64,000 bases of DNA, taken from contig NC_091107.1 in assembly GCF_024713975.1 (NCBI RefSeq), forward strand, positions 17,177,001 to 17,241,000. The letters are read 5' to 3'. The notes below the pieces were generated by a model, which was given only the letters and a program-made list of their open reading frames with translations, was not told where the DNA came from and did no database searches. Origin of the DNA: Paralichthys olivaceus (lineage: Eukaryota; Chordata; Actinopteri; Pleuronectiformes; Paralichthyidae). The translations under genes were made by a program, and so were the position numbers. Below are positions 24,158 through 37,700 of this stretch, one piece after another (the stretch's first letter is position 1; every line of letters begins with the position of its first letter).

Positions 24158-26349
24158 GTGCCATGTTTTTAAATGTCACTGTGAGTGTCCTCTCTCTTTA
24201 TCATACATGTTACTGCATGTGCTGCTTTCAGGCTCCGGGGTGCTTCGGTGGACATGTCAGCTGTCTCGGGGTTGGTGCGTTCACGATCCGCCTCCCCGAG
24301 CTGGAAGTTTGCGTGGCCACGTTATTTGTTGGCTGTAGGGGAATAAATACTTAGTGGATTGTGTAAGGATTTACATCACGTATGCGTCATGCTGAGCTCA
24401 AATACCTACATATATAAACTAACTAAATAACGCTGACTAAAGCCTCACCATTCTGTAAAACCCCAGTAGGAATAGATAAATGTGATGCATGGCTGTGTAT
24501 TGGTTGGATGTGGATGCAGTGCGTAATTGTCCTGTGTGGCACATGCACGAACGCACTTCGCTCAACTGTGCACACTTCTTCTATCCATGTACCCCCACTC
24601 TCTGTACCTCTATCCCCTCCTCCTCTCCCCTGAGTTAATCTCCATTCTGTTTTAACACACTGAACTGTGCGAGTCACCGAGCCATGCTGCACCAGGATTG
24701 AGATCACCGATCTTAACGCCTAATCCACTTTGGCAATTAACCTTTTAACCGGTCCGAGATCAGCAGGCAAGGTCACCCCTGGGTGCTGTTTCTCGCCGCC
24801 TCCACGGTGTCGCCGTGTTTAGCACACCCCCACCCACCACCTCCCCCTCCTCCTCAAACTGACTTTTATTATGTACAGTCAGTGTGATGCGTTTTGTGTC
24901 AGTGACAAAAGACCACTGGTTCCCTAACTAACCCTAACCAAGAACTATGATAAGAGGATGTAAAACCATTTGAGACATTAATGTGCAATATTAGTATTTT
25001 CTGACATTGATTTAAGGATTTGTCTGAGCTACGCCATTTGCTGGTACAATATGGTACTATGGTCTAAATCCAAAAACTTCAACCTTTCAATTGCCACTTC
25101 CAAAGAATATGACTACTCCATCTCAGTTTATCTGCACATGTCACAGTCTTGTTCCTCAAGGTTAAAGTCCTTAAAACCCCACTTTACTCTCCTTTGCTGC
25201 AATGTGGCATATCTGCTTTTTAAATGTCCAAAGACACATTCATGTTTAAAGTTTAAAGGCTCACTAAAGTCATGTTTAGTGTACTATTTTTTTTCTGGTC
25301 TCTAATTATTTACAGAGAGTTATCACCAAACTTTGCTTATGACTTTGAGTAAAGAGACAAGGTGTTGGCTCTACTCGGTCTGTCCTTCAAGCATTCCTGC
25401 GGCTGTGACCTTTGGAGTGTGTCACGCAGTGTAAGGGGGAGGGTACTCCAGCAGTGTGTGGCAGTAATCTGGATACTTGCACATACAGTGGGTTATGTAT
25501 TTTTGGAAGGAAAAGTCTGTGGTACAAGTTTTAAATGAGATAATATCTACAACTGATTCTTAGACATCATGGTCATTTAGACATTAAAATCACAAATGGA
25601 TTGTTCGGCATGTAAACTTATCATCTTGATTTCTCTGTATCTCACAACCCTTTGCCTATATTTTCCCAGGTGTCCTGAAAACTGCAGACTTCAGACCCAA
25701 GCAATAGCATTTCATTAGGCCACCACCAGGGGTGAGGGGGGAGATACAGGCTTTAAACTCCACTTCACCAAACAGGTAATATGTTCCCACATCACCTTTT
25801 ATGCTGATGAAATATTATGCCATTACACTTCGATTTGGATTATGTCTATCTATTTGTGCGCTGCAGCCCAGGATCCTTGTTCGTTCTGCATTCTCGTTTC
25901 ACAGCTGGAATATTAAGGGGCACCTAGTGATTTGATAAGATGAGATAACTATTTTTTCAATCAAGTAATTCCAAGGACACGTTACTGTCTGAGAAAAGCA
26001 GGACCAGCTGTGGGGCCAGCTGCAACTCACATGCAGTATGTCTTTTGGTCTTTTTTTTTTTAATGATCTTGAAAAGGGCTGTGATTGCCCTGAGGACACA
26101 AAAAAGGATGAATGAGGGACAAGATAGATAAGCGAGAGGATTGACCTCAGCTTGAAGCAGAATGTGCAAAATCTTGTGTGAGCAGAAAAGAGCAATCAAA
26201 GCATCAGTCTGAAGGGTTCTGATAATATTCAAGACCATGAGGAGCATGTTTTTCTGGTTGCTATGCAGCATAGAGGGGGAAATTAAAAGTTTTCTGCAGC
26301 AATTTTGGTCAAGATTAAAATTAAATCAGACTAGGATGACACTCAGTAG

Positions 26350-26690
26350 AGCACATACGTCTGCCAAGGTCCAACAGTCCCCCTAAATTCATTCAAGCTG
26401 CACTAAATTTTACACTCATATCTTGCATCAGTTCCCAAAATGTGCTTGATTTTTTTTTTTAATCAAGATGCATGAATTGTTTCCTGGGAAAGCATTGACT
26501 GTGTCAAAAAATCACCCAAATCTCCCAATGTTAAAGAAAGCGATGAAAATAAATTCTGGATCAGTACTCAAATGTAATGGATTCTCTGGTCTGAACCATA
26601 TAATATCCTTTCAACAAGTTCCGTGGTAACTCGTTCATTAGTTTTTGCATAATCCTGCAAACAAACAAACAGCAACCACAGATGAAACTA
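26350..26690 (-). repeat. Copy 5 of the abundant repeat family, reversed
   Basis: AGTAGAGCACATACGTCTGC, the TTAAAGAAAG stretch, AAGTTCCGTGGTAACTCG and the CAAACAAACAAACAGC end are the reversed landmarks. A separate short + strand fragment (AGCAGATCCAAATAAAGATC) lies at about 26910-26935. Confidence 0.6.
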
Positions 26691-27229
26691 TACCCTCATT
26701 GGCGACAGGCTTGATGCCTACAATTTACAATTTGCAAAACAACAATGAAAAACTGACCAGTCAAAAGTTTTCCATTCATCATTTGAGCTCTTTATCTTCG
26801 CAGGACAATGCAAAAACAAAATATTTCACTGATTTCTCAGATAACATTTCCTGGATCTTCACTGAACTAAACCAGGCATTTTCAGGGGACAGATATCTGT
26901 GTGAGTGTGTGTAATTTGTAGCAGATCCAAATAAAGATCTGTTTTTTTTAATTCTCTTGAGACTTTTGGAATAATGTCAGATTTGCTGATAGAATGCAAG
27001 TTATTCTGGTTTTGCTTTATTACAGGGTGAGATTAAGTTGGCAAATAGGGATTTGACATATTTCACCTCTTAGTAAATATACCTGCATGATGTCCCTCCA
27101 TCATAAGAGGACATATGAAGTAATACCATTCAAACCTAGAATGAATTAATGAACACATAAATGTTAATTTGTCAGTCAGATGACAGTCTGCAGGGTTGAT
27201 CCTTGCACTAATGTGTCCCGGCCACAGCT

Positions 27230-27422
27230 CCTCCATCCTTCTATCATTTACCAGCTGTTGGGGGAAAGCCGATCGTAGCCCGGCCCCATCTCAACAACAG
27301 CAGCAGCCAACACGAGCTAGCGCCGGGGCGCTGAGCAGCTCTGCAAACTGATTTCTCACTCAAACCTGTGGCACATTATCACACCGCGGACACGCTCTAA
27401 GTCCTGGCCCGGTCACCGTCAG
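27230..27422 (+). promoter_or_regulatory. esrra: CpG-rich promoter and probable untranslated first exon of esrra
   Basis: The sequence has dense CpGs (for example AGCGCCGGGGCGCTGAGC) in an otherwise CpG-poor region and ends in a strong donor, CACCGTCAG|GTAAGA (exon end 27422). CpG-rich DNA continues into the intron to about 27620. The next acceptor on the + strand with a real gene behind it is that of the esrra first coding exon at 31848, which has only 5 untranslated bases before the ATG, so an upstream untranslated exon must exist. The transcription start is not determined. Confidence 0.55.
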
Positions 27423-27984
27423 GTAAGATGCAGACTAGCCCGGGTTAGCGGGACAAAAATAACCCTCGGCGCCGAGAGGAGAGAGGGAGAGAGAGCTGGG
27501 CAGTCAGGATTAACGCTAGCTTAGCTGCTAGCCGAGTTAGCCAAGAGCTAGGCTAACTCAGTTGTGTGTTGTCGCTAAAGCTAAAGCTACTCCAAACATG
27601 CCGCTGGGTGGAAGTGCACACGACGCGTTAATGTGGCGACTGGAAAACTAAGCACTTCAGCCACTCTCACCTGTAGCCTCCCGCCTGCCTCCATTAAACC
27701 AACAAGCAAACTGTTGTTTATTCAGGTTCGAGTACCAACATTTGACACACAGGGACCACCGCTGTTCCCCATTTGCCAGAGCAGATGTGGGAGAGAGGGC
27801 ATCGGGCACATGGCACAGGAAACCTCGCTGCTCGTCAAAGTCCGAGCAGACTGAATCTCATTGTTAATGATATTATATGGCTACAATTATTATTAGTGCT
27901 GAGGACACTGGCTGAGCCTTTCACCCATGCTTGTAATACTCAGTCCAAGTAAGCTAAACTTTAGACAGGCTCAGGTTACTGTGA

Positions 27985-27999
27985 CCCCCCCCCCCCCCC
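27985..27999 (+). repeat. Poly-C tract (15 C)
   Basis: Homopolymer run inside the esrra 5' intron. Confidence 0.9.
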
Positions 28000-30900
28000 T
28001 CTCTTGTCGCTTGCCAAACAGAACTATAATCAAGTCCAGAAAGGGCAAACTCCACAGAAAAGTACAAGCAGCCTCTGTAGCACTGGGTTATCTGCTGCAG
28101 CAATAAATAGGATGAAGGCTGACTTGGTTTACAATTAGTGATGATCTTGAATAAGTGCTCACTTCCTTACACTGTCTTAACTTCTGCATGTGAGGTGAGG
28201 AAGTCTAGAACTTACTACTGTATTCCATTCTGTATTGTCATCCTAATGTAACTCAGCTACAGTGAGATTGTTAGAGGCTCCTCTCTCCAGTCAAGATCTT
28301 TTGAATAAAAGTGTATAAATTAAAAAAACAGCAGGGAAATCAACGATAAGAGTTGGAGTTAATGTGTAAAACATATTTTCTTTGCAAGTTTCAACCCAAG
28401 GAATCACTTATCTCAGTGGGACTTGAAACAGGTTTATAAACCTTATATCAAACAGCCTTGATCACACTAATATTAGCTGATAGTTTATAAGGAGGGTGTT
28501 TTCCATATTTTGCATCTCATCATATATTAGTGTGTCTCACTGTAGCGATAAACAAATAGGTAATATATATCTATATGTGTTAATAATTTTGAAAACTGCA
28601 CAGTAGAGGTCAGGACTTAGTGCATTCTGGGTAATAGTTAATATGTGTTGAGACTTGCGTGCCTTCAGTGAGCTGAGCTGAAATTAACAGAAATCTCTTC
28701 ACATACTGTAGCTCTGTGAATCTTTGACAAACACTGCAGATTAACCTTCTCTCTATGTACATCATAAAGTAAACACAACGATAAAGTCTTTTTAAATAAT
28801 GAGCCAAACACCCATAGGTTTATTTAATTAGGCCAGTCACCCAGTCTCGTGTTTACCAAGCATATATGCATGTAAAGTAGTCAGTGGGGCCAGGCCAAGG
28901 GAGTGGAGCACTGAACCAACCATAAGCAATGTATTTTCAATATTGCAACACTTGAATGTAACTAGGTTATCAGTCCAGCTGATGTTGGCAGTATGTGAAC
29001 ATGAAAAAACCACAAATCACTGTCAGGTCTTAACTGGATTGAAGCTATTTATGCTGCAGAGAACCCATCTCCTTATCCTCACACAGTGAACTATTAAGTT
29101 GGAACAAGAGCGCAATAGTTCAAGTAAGACTCAGCATTTATGTATCCACTGATGAGTCGAAGCCTGGAGACAGGCGCGGCACACGCTACAATTCACGCCT
29201 CTGCCCCCTCGAACCGCCTTTCCCTTTTCACCCATTTTTCTGATCCCTGAAGTGCTGTTGATGAAGTCAGTTTAACAACAGTGGAGGTTATCTTTAACAG
29301 CAAAGAGCAAAGTCAGTGTCAGACAGTTGGATGAAATTAACAATCTGTCTTTGTTTTGCTATTCAGTATATGGTCTGGGTCTTCTTATAGGGTTGTAATT
29401 ACAGGATGGTACACCTACACTCTGAAGTAATGACCCCTATTTGAGCAGCGAAGAGAAGTGTTCAATGTGCTTACACAAACATTTGTCTACCTGGTCGTCC
29501 AATTACTTTGCTGCATGAAACCTCCTGAGCCAAAGAGTTCAGACTGCTTCGAAAGTAATTGTCTTGTATAAAATGGACGCTAAATATTTGACTAACATCA
29601 GCAATCCAGACATTTTCCATACGAACTCAGTTACTGGAAGTTGCCATTAGCATACATGTAAGATGAATTACTCATGTTGATCAAACCATTCACAATACTC
29701 CATTGAATTAATAACATGGAAGGAAATCTACTGATCCTCAAACCTGTGGCTATTCACACACTGGTCTGGCCTCTTTTCTCTTATGTGCACCAGTTCCTTG
29801 CAGTACTTTAATCATTTATAAATATGTATTTGTTTAAAAGTATTACATGATACAACAACAACATAACAGGACCATCAACATAACCTTTACTTTGTTATTG
29901 TGGCATCAAATGTAGTATTAAGAAACCAGCATGGTATCAAAGTCTAAAATGTTGATATAGTGACAACCCTACTTGCCTTAAAATAACTTAATTTTAGTAT
30001 CATGTTTTTTTATCATAGGGAGTTTTATTGCAGGATGATGAGGGTTGTTTGTTGTGATTGTACAGAGAACATGCACACAGTAAGCTCTCATGTGCAACTG
30101 AGCTTAGTTACAGGTGAGGCTAGGTGTTAAACCTGTTTTCTGAGAACTGCATGCCTGTCGCAGGAAAGCACACAGCCAAAGCAGGTAACCTTGTGTTGGT
30201 GGTAGGAGGAGTTCTGTCTGCCTGCCGAGGATGGTAAAACCAGAATGTTTTGAGGGCACTGCACACAAATCGATAGTAAAGCAACAGAGCAAAACACAAA
30301 AAACAATCCCACGATCTGCTCTGCAAAATGGTAAATGACACTGGAATCCCATCCGTGGGTTGGTGCTCCTGTCAGGGTCTGAGCCTCCATGTGAAATGTC
30401 TCTGTAGATAAATGTGCTTTTCTAAAACGTACTTGTGGACCGTGCACACTCTTAGAGGACGTGCATGGTCACCAGCATGTGCTGTTCTGTGTTTATGGTT
30501 TATCAGGACCGTGGTGGGCAGGTGACAGGTGTGCTTACTGTGTTGCTGTGCTCTTAAAGACATCACAATACGGACAGAGGGAAAAAATTTGCATTTCCAT
30601 CCGGGTGTCATGTTTACATCACATCACTTCTGCTGTATAAACGGCGTGGTGGGGGGCGCTCACCGACATGAACGTGTGCCCGGACCTGCTATCAGAACAC
30701 ACACAGAGGGAGTCTGTTGCCTAGGAGGCCATTACTCCACTACAACCTTTGCCTGAGTCTTGACACATTTTCCTCTCAAGAAGTTATTGTTACAATGCTA
30801 ACCATAATTTTGGACATGTGAGTCTCATCATCAGACTTCACTTAAAAATAATCAGCAACTATTTTGATACTCGATATATCATTTCAGTTATTTTTCAAGA

Positions 30901-31800
30901 AAAAACACTGACAAAAGAATATTAAATTTTCGTCACGTTGTGAAGTTGTGTTGGGCAATATTTCTTAGACTTAACAATCAAAAAAGAATAATCAATAAAG
31001 TAAATAATTGTTAGTTGTAGCCGTAATTTTGCAATTATCAACATATTTTCCATTTAATCACAAGCAGTATTATTATAGTTGTCATAGTTTCTTTAATAAA
31101 AACTAAAAGTCTAGCAGCTATGTTACTGCGCACTTAGACACAACAAAGTCATGTGTCAGAATAGGGAAGTGTGGGCGCTGTTTACGAGCATAGCAACCTT
31201 CATCTGCTCACCTTGGCTATTTTAGCATCTGCACATGTCACTTACAAAGATTTAAAACTGTGTGGATGATTCAAGGACTGAATAGTTTTATTTTAGGTAT
31301 GATGGTGAATCTACTGGGTTTTTTTCCTTTTTTTTGTTGGCGCTGAACAACACACATACTAAGTTCTCTTAAAGAACATGAGCATAAACATTCAGGCCCT
31401 TTGTGGTGCTTATATAAAAATAAGCTTTTCACAGCCCATGCTTCCAGGAAAGACAAATGACCACAATGAGAAGTGACCTGGCAGGAAACATTACTTTCAC
31501 ATTACTTTCTTATTTTGTTGCCTATTTCCTTACATTCCCTGTGTTTACACTCAAATCAGCCCACATTGGTAAACTACAGGTATGAGTGTAAACATGAAAG
31601 GTTCGTGTTAAGACTTGGAGAAAGATTCTGGTTTTGGAGGCTCAGTGGTCAGGGCCTATAGCTCTTGATGGGGCAAAAAGTGATTTGAATGGAAATGCTG
31701 ATCTGTGCCAAGATAAAAGTTTTATTAAATAATAAAAGTTAATATCTAATTCTCATAAGAATAATTTAAACTTATGACGTAGACAGAAGTCTGAAAATGT
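28000..31800 (+). other. Probable first intron of esrra, no feature seen
   Basis: Several short open frames on both strands (for example 30104-30447 minus, three overlapping) lack domains. I find no exon, RNA gene or named repeat. Confidence 0.45.
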
Positions 31801-31852
31801 CCAATTGATATTGACCTTTCTTTGTTGTTTATTTTTTTGCCCTCTAGACATC

Positions 31853-34800
31853 ATGTCTTCCAGGGATCGTCGGTCAGATGTCTACATAAAGGCAGAACCG
31901 AGTAGTCCGGAGGGAGGCGGGGGTGGCCGCACCAGCCCTGGCGGGGCCTCGTCAGACTCTTCTCAAAGCGGAACCAGAGGAGACGGCACTAAACGTTACT
32001 CTCCGCCACTGTACACACCAGCGCTGCGTTGCCACTTTAAAGACGAGGTCGGTGATGGGGCGGAGGAGGGCTCTGCCGGTAACGGGGCAGGGCGATGCAA
32101 GTACGCCCTGAGCACGTTACCCAAGAGGCTCTGTTTAGTATGTGGAGACGTGGCCTCAGGTTACCACTATGGAGTGGCATCATGTGAGGCCTGCAAGGCC
32201 TTCTTCAAGAGAACCATCCAAGGTATGTAAAATTTAAGTGCACAGAAAAATAACCAGTGAACACTTCATGTTCTTCCATGACCCCTCCGTAATGTAACTA
32301 TTGAATGGGATTTAAATTTGGAGCACTCTAACCATATTTCATGGGACAGTGACTGCTACCTCCTGTATTTTTTAAACACAAAGTTGTCTGCTGTTGAGAA
32401 AAAAAATTATAGTGTAGAAAATTAGTAAAAATATCTGCTGAGTCTTATAACAATATATCATTTTTTCTACATGTAGCCTTGATGCTAGACCATAGTTATA
32501 TAAACTAATACATCTGTGAATATGTTCTAAAACATGCAATGTAATTTGTGTCAGTGATGTCTGAAAATTAATTTCGTACATTCTATATATTTCAATAGAG
32601 AACCATAGGATGTTCATGTAAATTGAACAGCGACCATTTAAAAAAAAAACTGTATGTTCATCAGCTCTAATGTGGAACACTTCGAGGTGCCCTGTGTCTC
32701 TAGTAGTCTGAGAAGTCCAGCAGTGACTAAGAACCTACATCACATGTTAATTGTGCAGCACAGGGTCAATACAACCACTCGACTGGTCTGTTAAACAAAA
32801 CTCACGGACATGTAGCACCCCCATGCACACTGTATGTACTGTGAGTAGGGAAATGTTTAATTCAACCAGAGATGAACAGATTGAAGACTTTTTCACTCAT
32901 CTCAAATGTTTGTATTTTATCAATTGTCTTCTCAACATGTTCTGTTATATTCCTTTAAAGGTAACATTGAATACAGCTGTCCAGCATCAAATGAGTGTGA
33001 GATCACTAAAAGGCGCAGAAAGGCTTGCCAGGCATGCCGCTTCACCAAGTGCCTCAAAGTAGGCATGCTGAAGGAGGGTGAGTGTTCATGGTGTGCAGAA
33101 GCTGTGCAGCCAAGTCTGTGATATTACATCTTCAGTCATTCATTGGTCTTTTAAATGTTGTCTGATTATTTTGTTGTCTAATTACTCCATGTTTCACCAC
33201 GCAGGCGTTCGTCTCGACAGGGTCCGGGGTGGAAGACAGAAGTACAAGAGGCGCCCAGAAGTGGAGAACGCAACGTACCAGAATGCCCCTCTACCACTGA
33301 CAAAGGAGAGTGAAAAAGGTGGGATTTGATTTCTGTTTTTAAACAGGCAACAAAGTGTCATGCTATTCTACCGATCAAATTGTTTAAATGAGATGGCTCA
33401 GTTACACAGCGTGACATGTTACTGTAGCAACTCAGTAAAGGTGCAGCCAGCTCCCACTTTCATTATATTTGACATCTGATTAATGAGAATGTGGTTTGTT
33501 CTGTTTGTGGTGAGAGGTATCCTGCTGCTGCGAGATTGGTTATTTTAGTCAGTTTATTTGTGAGCACCTCCCCATCCTCATAGTGCTTTTCATGTGTGAG
33601 ATATAATTTATAGGTAAACCATGAGGTGCCAAGAGCAGTCAAGTCACACACAAAATTCTTTTAACCAATTAGAATTGAAACAGCGCCCTCTACTGCCCAA
33701 AAATGTTGTAATTCCTTTTATTTTTAGTCAGCAGTACAGGATAGAAACATTTACAACTCAGCTAATTTCCACACATATATAAATCTGACTGAGGAGTTGA
33801 GCAGGTTTGGAGCAACACAAATTTCTTTCGCTCAGAATGTGTGAATATATGTGAATGACAATGACACGTCAATGTCTCAATCCTTAATTTGAATATGGAA
33901 CATTTTAGATAAAGCTATAGCTGATAAATGGGAGATCAATGTGACCGGGAACACCACAGTTTTTATTAGTTCGTTATATTAATCGTTGTTTTGTGTCTAT
34001 TTGCTGACTTAGGTTCCTCCAACATCATTGTGTCCCACCTCTTAGTGGCAGAGCCAGAGAAGTTATTTGCCATGCCCGACCCCCTGCAGCCTGACACAGC
34101 CCAGCGGACGCTCACCACCCTTTGTGACCTTGCTGACCGCGAGCTGGTCGTCATCATCGGTTGGGCCAAACACATTCCAGGTGAGGGAAGCAAAGAGGAG
34201 GAAGCGCCTTTGGAAACTATGTAAATCTCTGGAAGAAAAGACATAGTTGGACGTGCATGGTCTGAGAAGAGATACTGAACTGATGCACTTCTTGACTGTA
34301 TTACAAGCCAGAGTAGTAAAAAGTATCAAGCCCATTATTTGGCCAATGTGAAATGTTGATCTTAACTTTATTGTGATGGTTGATACCAACAATGTGAACC
34401 TATTGCCAGCTGCATTTAAATTCCTCTGTGTGTGTCTGTCTGTTCTCCTGCAGGCTTTCTGTCGCTCTCCCTAGCAGACCAGATGTCTGTGCTGCAGTCG
34501 GTGTGGCTGGAGGTGTTGGTGCTGGGTGTAGCGTACCGCTCGCTTGGCTGTGAGGACGAGGTGGTGTTTGCAGAGGATTTTGTCCTTGATGAGGAGATGT
34601 CACGTGTCGCAGGACTGACAGAGCTAAATGGAGCAATTAGTCAACTCGCTCGCCGTTTCCGTTCTTTAAATGTGGACCGGGAAGAATTTGTCATGCTAAA
34701 AGCCATCGCACTGACTAACTCAGGTACATTTCATTTGTACTTGAACTGTTAGTATTTTACTATTTAATACAACTGTTACCAGTGGTATACTGTGTGTGGT

Positions 34801-37241
34801 GGGGTTTCACATCACTTGCGATGATTAGACCAGACCAAAACTGCCTCAAAGTGTATCTCATACTTTTTAAAACATGTATCACTGCAGAAAGTACAAGGTA
34901 CAATTACAAGTACTATAGGGCTGCAACTAACGATTATTTTGATATTCGATTAATCTGTCAATAATTTTTTGCTTAATAATTGTAAAAAAAAACCAAAGGC
35001 TACATTTTACCCTTTCCTGCAGTTTATTTAAAAAGAAACTTAATCTTCTTGTACAATGCTGTTTTTGTATGTATTACAGACATCTGTAACTTAGTCACGA
35101 GGATGATTCCAGATTCGGATACCTACAATTTAATTCTGACTATTCATAATTCAAGTTAATTATTTCTACAACATCATTCTCACAAGTTTAAACTTAATTT
35201 AAGGTATCTTAAATTCAGGCAAATTAAATGTATCTTGAACTGGAATTTAAGATAATAATATATGTAATATTTAAAGGTCCAGTGTGTAAGATTTAAGTGA
35301 AAGGGAACTATTGGCAGAAATTTAATGTAGAATTATCCTCATGATGTTTTCACTAGTTTCTCTCATCTAAATTGTATGAATTGTAGTTTTCTTTACCCCA
35401 GAAAAGGTCCTTTATATTTAAATACTTAACATTTACATCGAGGGGGTCCTCTCTACGGAGGCTGCCATGTTTTTTACATTAGTCCAAACTGGACAAACTA
35501 AACACCTTTTGAGTTTTTATGAAAACTGAAGCTACCACAGGTTCTTTTTCATGTTTGGAAGGAGAGGGTGAGGTGAGGGGTGTTTAGCTGCAACATGCAA
35601 TTCCAACACTAGATATCACAAAATTCTACATACTGTACCTGTAAGATAATTCTGGATCGTGTGACTGTCGGTGTATCTGTCACTCCAACAGACCAGCTGC
35701 ACTGAGCTGAATCCATGTCTGTATTTACACAAAACTTATCAGTGAAACATCTTCCAGCAAGTTGTTTTTGTGCTTTAGATAATCACTGCTGTGAAACAAA
35801 CAGAAAATTGTTTTATGATTTGTTTCACTACTTTGTGTTGATTTTGGCACTCCCTCTCTTTATTCAGCCTATAGGTCTCTCGATCACCTCTGCGCTCTCT
35901 CTCTCTTGGAAGTGTGTGAACATTTTACGTTTAACCCTCAAAGAAAACTTGTGTAACATGACACAGCAGCACATTATCACTGCGGTATGAACCTCAAAGT
36001 TGTTTACGATCTTTCAGTAAACTGAGAGAAGAGGGGGAAGCAGAAGAAGCAGAGCTGCTACATGTTTTCTCTTCAGGTTCATACCACAGGGATGTTGTGC
36101 TGCAGTTTCATGTGAAGTCACTTTTACACAGTTTGCAGCTAATAGTGTCTGAAGGCTTTAATGTCAAGTGTTCTCACCCTTTTGATGACTTGTCTCTGCT
36201 GTGTCTTAGCTCTACTTGTCTCTGCCATTTTTCAAACATTTACTCCTAAAGGCAGTCAGCGTTGTCACATGAGCTAAACGAGGAATGGGATTGGCTGACT
36301 TACTGGCAACACCTCCGGAGACGCTGCCATAGTCTTATAACAGACCTGACTTATTGATTACTAAATTAGTTGCCAACTTTATTTTATAATCAATTTAATT
36401 GATTAGTTGTTGCAGCCCTAAAATACTCATTCAGCTATTCACACTTCCTGCCCTGATGGCTGCTCTGTACAAAGCGTAAAGCACTAGAACTGGTATTTTA
36501 ACTCTTCCTCACACCTCTTAATACTAAGCAAGGGGCAGCCCCCTTACCCGCACACACATACGCACACTCACACTCACCCTCACAGCTGGTGAGTCCAAGA
36601 ATAACCATTTCACCACATATTACACACTGCAGCCTGAGCTCTCCATCGTCCTGCATGATGTATCTGAGTGATCTTTCCATCCTTCTGTTTCAAATGTTTT
36701 GCAGTAGTCTTAGCCCCATGACTGACTTGTTATAACTTTCTCCTGTTGTCCTGGACCTTTGGCTGCTGACGTGCACATAATCCCAGGACTGATAAATGGA
36801 TAAACAAAAATAACATACAATTGTCTAGTTTTAGATCAAACTGATAAAGACAATCACACATTTTTGAATCAAATATATATATTTGTAATGTTCTTCTAGT
36901 TTTTGGCCGAAGGTCTACTGTGGTATAAACACAGTGCAGAGTAGAAATTAGTCTAATGCTTGTTCTCTCTGCTCTTTGTTCTGTCAGACTCTGTTTACAT
37001 CGAGGACATGGAGGCTGTGCAGAAGCTGCGGGACCTTCTCCACCAGGCCCTGCTGGAGCTGGAATGTCAGCGGCACCCAGACGACCCCCAGCGGGCTGGA
37101 CGCCTCCTTTTAACATTGCCTCTCCTCCGACAAACTGCTGGTCGAGCTCTCACCACTTTCTACAGCATCAAGACACGTGGAGGTGTGCCCATGCACAAAC
37201 TATTCCTGGAGATGCTGGAAGCCATGATGGACTCTCCCTAG
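31853..37241 (+). CDS. esrra: Estrogen-related receptor alpha (orphan nuclear receptor)
   Basis: Coding exons 31853-32222, 32961-33077, 33205-33318, 34013-34180, 34454-34723 and 36988-37241 join in phase to 430 aa (human 423). It is a constitutively active nuclear receptor that binds TCAAGGTCA and, with PGC-1 coactivators, drives mitochondrial and oxidative-metabolism genes. Visible parts: phospho-dependent SUMO motif IKAEPSSP (12-19), zinc-finger DNA-binding domain from Cys94 with P-box CEACKA, C-terminal extension [15 protein letters not shown], ligand-binding domain from about residue 210 to the end with the AF-2 helix [55 protein letters not shown] and the MMDSP end point to alpha, as does linkage to kcnk4 and prdx5. 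Some residues are gamma-like ([18 protein letters not shown]). The teleost-specific ERR-delta type is the alternative. Intron 5 carries nested mobile elements. Confidence 0.95.
33683..33696 (-). promoter_or_regulatory. Candidate CTCF-binding motif
   Basis: On the minus strand GCAGTAGAGGGCGC matches 13 of 14 positions of CCASYAGRKGGCRS. It is in esrra intron 3 and faces the + strand motifs at 20.8 and 21.3 kb. Confidence 0.4.
34916..36420. mobile_element. hAT-like nonautonomous element (1.5 kb) in esrra intron 5
   Basis: The left end is TAGGGCTGCAACTAACGATT and the right end, read inverted, is TAGGGCTGCAACAACTAATC. The 8 bases outside are AAGTACTA and AAATACTC, 6 of 8 alike, as expected for an aged hAT-type target duplication. 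No transposase frame is visible. A TTAA-type MITE (35275-35640) is nested inside, as is a 30-base inverted repeat (35964-35993 with 36076-36105, about 25 of 30 paired). Confidence 0.65.
35275..35640 (+). mobile_element. TTAA-flanked MITE, copy B (366 bp), nested
   Basis: Starts AGGTCCAGTGTGTAAGATTT after a TTAA at 35271-35274 and ends AAATTCTACATACTGTACCT, followed by GTAA (one base off TTAA). The interior is collinear with the copy at 45978 and inverted relative to 15694. It must have inserted after the surrounding hAT-like element. Confidence 0.7.
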
Positions 37242-37700
37242 AGCCGAAATTAGCAGACGTTAAGAGGATGCTTGTAAAGACCCAACAGAGATGTGATCTT
37301 CAAGAGAGGATGTCTTTTATGAGAAAAGACAGTTTTGCTAGAGAATTAATGAGAGAAATGGTCCTTTTTTTATCCTTTAGGCAACATGAAGACAGAAAAA
37401 GAATATGACTTGAGAAAAACCTCATGTATTGTCTCTAAGTGGGAATGCGCTACTTAGAGTAAGATGTAACTGCCAAACTTCTGTTCAAGGCTTCAAGATC
37501 CCAGAGGGCAAACACTTAACATCAATGCCAGAATACTTCTCAGTTATTTTCACAGCGTGTTCCATCACAGCATCAGTCTGCAGTTGCATAAACAATGAAG
37601 AACAACACTTACAGTAGGTACCGAGAGCAGACTGCAATCATGTGGTTCCTGAACTCAAAATAAAAAATAATGCTACTGCATCTACTCATGAAAGCCATGA
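37242..37700 (+). other. esrra: 3' UTR of esrra with candidate poly(A) signal
   Basis: Non-coding after TAG at 37239-37241. AATAAA at 37659-37664 is the first signal. Further signals occur downstream, so a longer 3' UTR cannot be excluded. Confidence 0.45.
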
